DNA from: Lachnospiraceae bacterium
Lineage (GTDB): Bacteria > Bacillota > Clostridia > Lachnospirales > Lachnospiraceae
Length of the DNA stretch: 12,821 nt
Direction: 5' to 3'
Assembly: GCA_017404585.1 (NCBI GenBank)
Contig: JAFRCB010000324.1
Span: 1 to 12,821 of the forward strand
Below the pieces are notes generated by a model, which saw only the letters and a list, made by a program, of their open reading frames with translations, did not search any database and was not told the origin of the DNA. The translations under genes were made by a program, and so were the position numbers. Shown here one piece after another: positions 7,602 through 12,821 of this stretch; position 1 is the stretch's first letter, and each line of letters starts with the position of its first letter.

Positions 7602-8606
7602 ATGGAAGAATTTATCACACTGGCCCATGGCTCAGGAGGACGCAAGACATCCGAGCTCATTGGAAACCTGTTCAAGAAGTATTTTGCAAATGACTACCTC
7701 ACCGCCGACGATGCCGCCGTCCTCCCGGGCCTTCCGGGCAGGATCGCAATGACGACAGACGGCTTTATCGTATCGCCCTGCGAGTTCCCGGGCGGAAATA
7801 TCGGAAAACTCAGCATATGCGGGACGGTCAACGACCTTGCCTGCATGGGCGCTAAGCCTGCCTATCTCACATGCTCCTTTGTCATCGAGGAAGGGTTCCC
7901 GGTCGCAAAGCTCGAGGAGATTGCCGCAGCTATGGCGAAGACCGCAAAGGAAGCAGGTGCGAGCATCGTGGCAGGTGATACCAAGGTGGCAGGACGCGGT
8001 CAGGTCGACGGTGTATTCATCACGACGACCGGTGTCGGTCTCATCGAGGAGGGCGCGGACCTCTCCGGGGCTTACGCAAAGCCCGGTGACGCGATTCTTG
8101 TGACCGGCGATGTCGGCCGCCACGGGACGACGATCCTGCTTGTCCGCGATGAGTACGGGATTGAGGCGGATGTGACCAGCGACTGCGCCCCCTTATGGGG
8201 AACTGTGAAATCCATGCTCGATGAAACCAAAGACATCCATGTGCTTCGCGACGCCACCCGAGGCGGTGTAGGCACGGTCCTCTATGAGATCGCCGAGGAG
8301 AGCGGTGTCGGCATCACGATCAATGAGGCTGATATTCCGGTAGATCCGGCTGTCGCTGGTGTGTGCGGCATGCTCGGACTCGAACCGCTGTATCTGGCGT
8401 GTGAGGGAAGGCTGGTCGTATTTGCACCGAAGGATAAAGCCGAAGCGCTGCTCACAGTGCTGAGACAGGGAAAATACTCTGAAAGCGCAGCTATCATCGG
8501 CGAAGTCACCGAAGATCATAAAGGCCGCGTGGTCGTCCGCACACCGATCGGTTCGGAGACATTGCTTCCGCCGCCGGGTGGGGAGCTGCTGCCGAGGATC
8601 TGCTGA
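7602..8606 (+). CDS. hypE: HypE, dehydratase making the hydrogenase cyanide ligand
   Basis: HypE takes the carbamoyl group from HypF onto its C-terminal cysteine and dehydrates it with ATP to a thiocyanate, which is passed to the HypC-HypD iron. PurM/AIR synthetase-like fold. It has 334 residues, normal length. Motifs: LAHGSGGRKT (7-16), DDAAVL (36-41), TTDGFIVSP (51-59), GNIGKLSICGTVNDLACMGA (65-84), AGDTKVA (124-130), VTGDVGRHG (167-175), LRDATRGGV (215-223). The protein ends in the family signature PRIC, with the reactive cysteine last (C334). The ATG has only a weak upstream purine tract (CTGAGAGAA). It follows hypD after 233 bp and is the last gene of the hyp block, with a terminator at 8675-8710. 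No missing residues were seen, so it should be active with the HypF upstream. Confidence 0.97.
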   Translation: MEEFITLAHGSGGRKTSELIGNLFKKYFANDYLTADDAAVLPGLPGRIAMTTDGFIVSPCEFPGGNIGKLSICGTVNDLACMGAKPAYLTCSFVIEEGFPVAKLEEIAAAMAKTAKEAGASIVAGDTKVAGRGQVDGVFITTTGVGLIEEGADLSGAYAKPGDAILVTGDVGRHGTTILLVRDEYGIEADVTSDCAPLWGTVKSMLDETKDIHVLRDATRGGVGTVLYEIAEESGVGITINEADIPVDPAVAGVCGMLGLEPLYLACEGRLVVFAPKDKAEALLTVLRQGKYSESAAIIGEVTEDHKGRVVVRTPIGSETLLPPPGGELLPRIC

Positions 8607-8607
8607 T

Positions 8608-8643
8608 AAGAAACAAAAAGCATAGAGTACGGTGGTTGTACTC
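8608..8643 (-). terminator. Candidate terminator for the minus-strand gene
   Basis: GAGTAC (8625-8630) and GTACTC (8638-8643) form a perfect 6-bp stem with a 7-base loop. Read on the minus strand the hairpin is followed, after a short TATGC, by a run of five T and a further T-rich stretch. It lies beyond the end of the minus-strand HTH-Uma2 gene, so it may end that transcript. The gap between stem and T-run makes it a moderate call. Confidence 0.45.
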
Positions 8644-8674
8644 CTACGTAAAAACAGCCATTGTGAATTATGCC

Positions 8675-8710
8675 GGGCGGGGCTGCCACATTGTGACAGC
8701 TCCGTCTTTT
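8675..8710 (+). terminator. Rho-independent terminator after hypE
   Basis: A GC-rich stem pairs about 8676-8685 with 8697-8706 (GGGGCTG against CAGCTCC, extended by C-G and G-C), continues past one C/A mismatch with CAC/GTG, and has a short ATT loop. TTTT follows at 8707-8710, then an AT-rich stretch. It lies about 70 bp after the hypE stop and before the convergent minus-strand gene, the expected place for the end of the hyp operon transcript. Confidence 0.7.
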
Positions 8711-8734
8711 ATAATAGTAATAATTGAAATTGGT

Positions 8735-8753
8735 CCGGAGAAGAACACTCCGG
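8735..8753. terminator. Hairpin just past the stop of the minus-strand gene
   Basis: CCGGAG (8735-8740) and CTCCGG (8748-8753) form a perfect 6-bp stem with a 7-base loop, about 10 bp beyond the stop codon of the minus-strand gene. On the minus strand it is followed by an AT-rich but not T-pure stretch. It may be a weak terminator or a 3' end stabiliser. Confidence 0.35.
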
Positions 8754-8763
8754 CAGCAAATAT

Positions 8764-9615
8764 TCAATCCTGGCGCAGATTTTCAAGAAAATCCAGTTCC
8801 CTGATTATCTCCGACAGATCTACGTGGCACCTGTCCTCCCAGATACCGACCGGGACTTTTTCAGAGAAATTGTAGGAGTGGAAGGACAGAGAATTCACAG
8901 CGTTTTTGTAGACGATGATCTGTCTGCTCTCCGGATTCACCACCCAGTATTCTTTCACACCTGCCTCTAAGTATTTATGCAGCTTTATGGTCATATCTTT
9001 TCGAGCGGTTGCGGGTGAGAGGATTTCAATCACCAGATCGGGCGCACCATAACATCCGAAATACCTCTGCCCGTCACGGCTGCAGATTACCACAATATCG
9101 GGTTCTACCATCGTTCGATCATCCTGATCAAGTTGGACAGCGAAAGGAGCAGCATGCACCGAGCATTCCCCATAGTTCTGCCTGACAAATAGTGAAAGCT
9201 GGAAGGACAACTCCATAGAGATGGTCTGGTGGATATTGGAAGGCGCGGCCATATCGTAGAACACTCCGTCAATCAGTTCCACCCGCTTGTCATTCGGCAT
9301 CGCGAAATAATCGTTTACCGTATATATACCCTTCTGAATTTCTCTGGCAGCTGATGCTCCATAGCCGACGGATGGCTCTCTCAGACAACTGACTCCGGAG
9401 AATGCCTCATTGCTTCCGACTAAAGAACTATGCTCCGTCCTCAATGACTTGTCCAGAACTTTTTCAAGCCCCTCTATAGCGGCTCTCCTGGGCGCTTTTG
9501 TCTCTCCGCTGAGGATTCTCTGTACGGTTCCTAATGGAATGCCTGAAAGGGCTGCGAGTTCCCGGTTGCTGAGACCCATTTCTTTTTTTCTGGCTTTCAT
9601 TTCTTCAAGAGTCAT
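8764..9615 (-). CDS. XRE-type HTH domain fused to Uma2 (DUF820) nuclease-like domain
   Basis: A 283-residue protein of two parts. The N-terminus (about 4-57) is an XRE/HTH_3 DNA-binding domain, seen in LSNRELAALSGIPLGTVQRI and the following SGETKAP. After a linker, residues about 97-275 form a Uma2/DUF820 domain of the PD-(D/E)XK nuclease superfamily: E113 in VELIDG, EPDIVVI (D173), APDLVIEILSP (D193, E197) and K211, then a KEYWVVNP segment. The likely active-site acids and lysine are present. The function of Uma2 proteins is poorly known; nuclease activity is a prediction from fold. A GAGGA Shine-Dalgarno precedes the ATG on the minus strand, and a good promoter lies upstream (9696-9724). 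It stands alone, convergent with hypE and divergent from the YbaK-type gene, so no functional link to its neighbours is evident; likely a mobile or accessory single-gene unit. Confidence 0.92.
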   Translation of the reverse strand: MTLEEMKARKKEMGLSNRELAALSGIPLGTVQRILSGETKAPRRAAIEGLEKVLDKSLRTEHSSLVGSNEAFSGVSCLREPSVGYGASAAREIQKGIYTVNDYFAMPNDKRVELIDGVFYDMAAPSNIHQTISMELSFQLSLFVRQNYGECSVHAAPFAVQLDQDDRTMVEPDIVVICSRDGQRYFGCYGAPDLVIEILSPATARKDMTIKLHKYLEAGVKEYWVVNPESRQIIVYKNAVNSLSFHSYNFSEKVPVGIWEDRCHVDLSEIIRELDFLENLRQD

Positions 9616-9676
9616 AGTAATTCCTCTGTTGACAAGTGCTTAATGTATGCAGGTTGGGACACTGAACAGATAAGTG

Positions 9677-9689
9677 CAGCATTCTGCTG
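9677..9689. promoter_or_regulatory. Small palindrome at the predicted start of the HTH-Uma2 transcript
   Basis: CAGCA-TTC-TGCTG is a perfect inverted repeat at the predicted transcription start of the minus-strand gene, about 7 bp below its -10 box. Since that gene encodes an XRE-type DNA-binding domain, this could be an autoregulatory operator; it could equally be a short 5' hairpin. Confidence 0.35.
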
Positions 9690-9695
9690 ATTGAT

Positions 9696-9724
9696 ATTTT
9701 ATCAGAAATTGACGCATTACTCAA
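9696..9724 (-). promoter_or_regulatory. Candidate sigma-70 type promoter for the HTH-Uma2 gene
   Basis: On the minus strand TTGAGT (-35, at 9719-9724) and TAAAAT (-10, at 9696-9701) are separated by exactly 17 bp. They lie about 80 bp upstream of the ATG at 9615, giving a leader of roughly 75 bases. Both boxes are close to consensus. Confidence 0.6.
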
Positions 9725-9805
9725 CTATTCTTCGGTGAAAATCCTACTATGAAACCATAATTGAACCAAATATAAATCATTATTTGGGACGAGTGATGAT
9801 GTATA

Positions 9806-9829
9806 AAACCAAACAGGTTTAAACCGGTT
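9806..9829. repeat. Overlapping palindromes in the divergent spacer
   Basis: GGTTTAAACC (9816-9825) and AACCGGTT (9822-9829) are perfect overlapping palindromes, and AAACC (9806-9810) can also pair with the GGTTT at 9816-9820. Such a cluster upstream of a gene could bind a dimeric regulator. No motif of a known regulator was recognised. Confidence 0.35.
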
Positions 9830-9944
9830 CGATATGCAGCCTATTCGCCTTACTGCATGAGGCCTCTTTGCACTTAATACTGGTACGAGCATCCTGTTTG
9901 TTGTAAAATAGCTACCAAATCAGAACAAATACGGAGACGGAAAC

Positions 9945-10409
9945 ATGTCAGTAGAACTGGTCAAAAAATATTTTGAAGGCACTGAGCTTGAGGGAAAGGT
10001 CCTGGACTTTCCCACCTCGTCGTCAACCGTCGAGCTTGCTGCGGTGGCAGTCGGGACTGAGCCGGACAGAATCGCTAAGACAATGGCATTCCTTCTGGGG
10101 GAGGAAGCAATTGTCATCGTCGTGTCCGGCATGTCGAGAATCGACAACAAAAAGTTCAAAGCCCGGTTTCACGCAAAGGCAAAGATGATTCCCTTTGCGT
10201 CTGTGGAAGAGTATCTGGGGCATCCGCCGGGGGGCGTATGCCCATTTGCCCTTAAGGAAGGTGTTAAAGTATATCTGGATGTCTCACTTCGTGACCATGA
10301 GACTGTCTTTCCGGCGGCGGGATCCGAGAACAGCGCGGTTGAGACCACTATTGATCAGCTCGAGCGGTTCACTTCCTTTGAGGAATGGGTGGATATATGC
10401 AAGAAATAA
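9945..10409 (+). CDS. YbaK/EbsC-family aminoacyl-tRNA editing protein
   Basis: Free-standing editing domain related to the INS domain of prolyl-tRNA synthetase; such proteins hydrolyse mischarged tRNAs, typically Cys-tRNA(Pro) or Ala-tRNA(Pro), in the cytoplasm. It has 154 residues, the usual length. Family motifs: GTEPDRIAKTMAF (37-49) with the conserved catalytic-site Lys45; DNKKFKARFHAKAKMI (67-82); GHPPGGVCPF (92-101); AAGSENSAVE (124-133). The exact substrate cannot be set from sequence, as YbaK, ProXp-ala and relatives share these motifs. The ATG has a GGAGACGG ribosome binding site. Its end overlaps the next gene's start by about 13 bases, suggesting an operon with the HAD phosphatase and the radical SAM protein. 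Confidence 0.93.
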   Translation: MSVELVKKYFEGTELEGKVLDFPTSSSTVELAAVAVGTEPDRIAKTMAFLLGEEAIVIVVSGMSRIDNKKFKARFHAKAKMIPFASVEEYLGHPPGGVCPFALKEGVKVYLDVSLRDHETVFPAAGSENSAVETTIDQLERFTSFEEWVDICKK

Positions 10410-11185
10410 AGAGAAGTATTAAGGCAGCGTTTTTTGACATAGACGGGACCCTGTTCTCTCACAGGACGATGTGTGTTCCGGAGAGCACCCTTCGCGCGCT
10501 GAAATGTCTCCGCGAGAAGGGGATTCTCTGCGCGATTGCTACAGGCCGGCATATATCCGAGATGAAGGAACTGGGGCTGCTTGGCTATGGATTCGACGCG
10601 TATCTCACACTGAACGGGCAGCTGTGTCTGGACAGCAGCCTTGAAACGCTGTTCGGGTCTCCCATGGAAGGGGAGAATCTTCGGTCTATGGTGGATATAT
10701 TTGAGAGCGGGGAGATACCGGCTATTCTGATTTCCAAGGACCGCATGTATGTCAATTTCGTGAATGAGGCCGTGCGGTCAGCCCATCGGGATATTCATAC
10801 CAACATTCCGGTAATCGGGCAGTATGTCGGCGAGCCGATTTATATGGGAGTCATCTACTGCAGCAAAGACGAGGAGAGACCATTCGTGGAAAAGCTGCCC
10901 GGCTGCAACATAACAAGGTGGAGCAGACATGGGCTTGATATCATATCCGGGACCGGAGACAAACTCGAGGGAATCCGGCAGTACATCGAGCTTAAGGGAA
11001 TCTCGAGGGATGAAATCATCACTTTCGGTGATGGGGAAAATGATATTGGGATGCTCAAATATGCCGGAATCGGTGTCGCTCTCGGAAACGCCGGTGACCA
11101 GGTAAAAATGAGTGCCGATTATGTGACGGCTGACATCGACGATGACGGCGTGTGGAAAGCATTGCGGCATTTTCATGTAATCTGA
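10397..11185 (+). CDS. Cof-type HAD-superfamily phosphatase
   Basis: Haloacid dehalogenase-like hydrolase of the Cof/YidA type (class IIB cap), a Mg-dependent phosphatase probably acting on sugar phosphates or other small phosphoesters; actual substrate unknown. From ATG 10397 it has 262 residues, typical length. Motifs: DIDGT (14-18, catalytic D14 and D16), AIATGR (46-51, motif II Thr49), TGDKLEGI with K189 (motif III), ITFGDGENDIGML (208-220, D212 and D216, motif IV). An in-frame ATG at 10385 would add four residues, but a GAGGA directly abuts it, which favours the later start; either way the gene overlaps the YbaK-type gene. The radical SAM gene begins 16 bp after its stop, so the three are probably one transcript. 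Confidence 0.92.
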   Translation: MQEIKRSIKAAFFDIDGTLFSHRTMCVPESTLRALKCLREKGILCAIATGRHISEMKELGLLGYGFDAYLTLNGQLCLDSSLETLFGSPMEGENLRSMVDIFESGEIPAILISKDRMYVNFVNEAVRSAHRDIHTNIPVIGQYVGEPIYMGVIYCSKDEERPFVEKLPGCNITRWSRHGLDIISGTGDKLEGIRQYIELKGISRDEIITFGDGENDIGMLKYAGIGVALGNAGDQVKMSADYVTADIDDDGVWKALRHFHVI

Positions 11186-11201
11186 TGCTGGAGTTTAGCT
11201 T

Positions 11202-12821
11202 ATGAAAAAAGTTCTTTTAGTTGCCGTAAACGCCAAATATATACATTCCTGTCCCGCCGTCTACAGTCTTCGCGCGTCATCCGGCCATGCTGAGTCTGTG
11301 CAGATTGCCGAGTTTACAATCAATGACCGGTATCAGGACATACTGGCCGGGATCCTGGCTTATCACGCGGATATCATCGGCTTTTCCTGCTACATCTGGA
11401 ACACGCAGATCGTGACGGATCTGATTGCTGATATTCGGGCTCTGCTCGGTGATAAAGTCATCCTTTATGCCGGCGGTCCCGAGGCATCCTATGGTCCGGA
11501 GACGTTTCTTGGATCCTGCGATTTTGTGATGTGCGGGGAGGGGGAGAAGACGTTTGCCCTACTGATGGAGGCTGTGTCGCGGGTAGAGGCGGAATTTGGC
11601 GATTTTGGACGTAGTCTGCCGGGACAGTCAGATGCAGCGCAGACTTTAAACGATATTGCGTCGGTCCCGGAGATAAAAAATGCGGCGCGGACAAGAATGG
11701 ATGAACTGGAGAAGTATGGAATCCGGGAGTTTATCCGGACTCTTCCCGGTGCCGTATGGAAGGATGGGGGACGTATTGTTTATAATCCGATCAACCCGGA
11801 GGCGGGTTCGGATATGAACAAAATTCCTTTCCTGTACACCGACCTTGGGAACTTCGATAACCGCATTATCTACTACGAATCGAGTCGCGGCTGCCCATTC
11901 CGCTGCACTTATTGTCTGTCGTCCATTGATAAGACGGTTCGTTTCCGTGACTTGGAGACCGTAAAGCGGGAACTTCAGTTTTTCATTGACCACAAGGTTC
12001 CGCAGGTCAAGTTCGTGGACCGGACCTTTAACTGCGACAGAAAGCGGGCGTTGGAGATCTGGCAGTATATTGCGGACCATGATAACGGAATTACGAACTT
12101 CCACTTTGAGATAGGAGCGGACCTCCTCGGAGAGGAAGAGATTGCGCTCCTCAAGGGGCTGCGGCCTGCTCTGATCCAGCTGGAAATCGGGATCCAGTCG
12201 ACCAATCCGAAGACGGTGGAAGCAATTCAGAGGACCATGGATTTTGGAAGGCTGCGAAAGAACGTGTTTGCCCTTCGGGAAGCCGGAAATATCAATCTCC
12301 ATGTTGACCTCATCGCGGGGCTGCCGTATGAGGGGCTTATTTCATTTGCAGGATCCTTCAACGATGTGTACGCGCTGCACGCAGACCAGCTGCAGCTCGG
12401 ATTCCTCAAAGTCCTTAAGGGGACGGTGATGGAACAAAGAGCGGAAGAGTACGGAATTCGCTATTCGGTCAGGCCGCCCTACGAGGTTCTTGCGACCAGG
12501 TGGATCTCCTATGAGGAGCTTGACCGCCTGCGCCGGGTATGTGATGTACTGGAGATGTATTATAATTCGCAGCAGTTCATAAGAACTCTGCGGTTCCTTG
12601 AGGAGAACGGCGGCATGGCAGACGGCGCGTTTGCGTTTTTTGACCGGATGGCTGATTTCTTTGTCGAAACAGGATATAATAAAAAGCGCCCGTCGGCCGC
12701 AGCGCGGTATGAGGTACTGGATACCTTTGTGAGCGGGCTGGATCTGCCGGAAGAGCAAATGAAGACATTCCGGGAATACCTACGCTTCGACCGGTTGCTG
12801 CACTTCCACAGGAGCCGGGGA
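11202..12821 (+). CDS. B12-binding-type radical SAM protein (3' end outside window)
   Basis: Class of radical SAM enzymes with an N-terminal Rossmann-like B12-binding fold. The 540 codons from ATG 11202 to the window end are open, with no stop, so the gene is cut by the window edge. The N-terminal domain (about 1-130) starts MKKVLLVAVNAKYIHSC and has GFSCYIWN and YAGGPEASYG segments; the DxHxxG signature of base-off cobalamin binding is not seen, so cobalamin binding is uncertain. The SAM cluster motif is CPFRCTYC (C231, C235, C238), followed by core segments such as FVDRTFNCD, FEIGADLL, QLEIGIQST and HVDLIAGLPYE. The remaining C-terminal part recalls DUF4080 proteins common in Clostridia. 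GGAG lies 8 bases before the ATG. The reaction is unknown; the family is commonly annotated only by domain. Confidence 0.93.
   Translation, partial: MKKVLLVAVNAKYIHSCPAVYSLRASSGHAESVQIAEFTINDRYQDILAGILAYHADIIGFSCYIWNTQIVTDLIADIRALLGDKVILYAGGPEASYGPETFLGSCDFVMCGEGEKTFALLMEAVSRVEAEFGDFGRSLPGQSDAAQTLNDIASVPEIKNAARTRMDELEKYGIREFIRTLPGAVWKDGGRIVYNPINPEAGSDMNKIPFLYTDLGNFDNRIIYYESSRGCPFRCTYCLSSIDKTVRFRDLETVKRELQFFIDHKVPQVKFVDRTFNCDRKRALEIWQYIADHDNGITNFHFEIGADLLGEEEIALLKGLRPALIQLEIGIQSTNPKTVEAIQRTMDFGRLRKNVFALREAGNINLHVDLIAGLPYEGLISFAGSFNDVYALHADQLQLGFLKVLKGTVMEQRAEEYGIRYSVRPPYEVLATRWISYEELDRLRRVCDVLEMYYNSQQFIRTLRFLEENGGMADGAFAFFDRMADFFVETGYNKKRPSAAARYEVLDTFVSGLDLPEEQMKTFREYLRFDRLLHFHRSRG

Larger units (their letters stand above)
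9616..9944. other. AT-richer divergent intergenic region
   Basis: This 329-bp spacer lies between the divergent HTH-Uma2 and YbaK-type genes and is visibly more AT-rich than its surroundings. It holds the minus-strand promoter, a small inverted repeat and a cluster of palindromes (listed separately). For the plus-strand gene, a TAAAAT (9904-9909) could be a -10 box but has no good -35 at the right distance. GGAGACGG at about 9933-9940 serves as ribosome binding site for the gene at 9945. No RNA gene was recognised. Confidence 0.6.

Noticed and set aside
7250..7675. A 141-codon minus-strand open frame across the hypD-hypE gap
   Set aside because: Overlaps both flanking genes on the opposite strand and shows no domain or start signal.

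Overview
The window looks like chromosomal DNA from a strictly anaerobic, moderately GC-rich bacterium. The protein styles (HTH-Uma2 fusion, YbaK-type editing protein, Cof-type HAD phosphatase, KYIH-type B12-binding radical SAM protein) suggest a Clostridia / Lachnospiraceae-like Firmicute. That assignment is inference from protein resemblance only. No rRNA, tRNA, CRISPR array, insertion sequence or phage gene was recognised.

Region 1 (2-3273, + strand) is a compact three-gene nitrogenase-like set: a NifH-type Fe protein and two divergent NifD/K-type component 1 subunits, tightly packed (the last two overlap by one base). The Fe protein keeps its P-loop and both cluster cysteines (C94, C130). 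The two component 1 subunits lack the cysteine and histidine that hold FeMo-cofactor in true nitrogenase and have an unusual, asymmetric cysteine set. This is most likely not a dinitrogen-fixing enzyme but a two-component nitrogenase-like reductase of unassigned substrate.

Region 2 (3378-8606, + strand) holds hydrogenase maturation genes in the order hypF-hypC-hypD-hypE. Together these build the Fe(CN)2CO group of [NiFe] hydrogenases: HypF and HypE make the cyanide from carbamoyl phosphate, and HypC and HypD assemble it on iron. HypA and HypB (nickel insertion) and hydrogenase structural genes are not in the window. HypF is longer than usual and carries a striking in-frame array of five hexapeptides (90 bp of DNA repeat) inside its YrdC-like domain. 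The hyp block follows the nitrogenase-like genes after about 104 bp in the same direction, so co-transcription is possible but not shown. The block ends at a good hairpin plus T-run terminator.

Region 3 (8764-9615, - strand) is one gene for an XRE-type helix-turn-helix domain fused to a Uma2 (DUF820) nuclease-like domain, convergent with hypE, with a good candidate promoter and a small palindrome at its predicted transcription start. A 329-bp AT-richer divergent spacer (9616-9944) follows.

Region 4 (9945-12821, + strand) is a probable housekeeping operon: a YbaK/EbsC-type aminoacyl-tRNA editing protein, a Cof-type HAD phosphatase overlapping it, and a B12-binding-type radical SAM protein that runs off the end of the window.

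The most promising novelty is the uncharacterised nitrogenase-like triad and its linkage to HypFCDE. The second is the repeat-bearing HypF.
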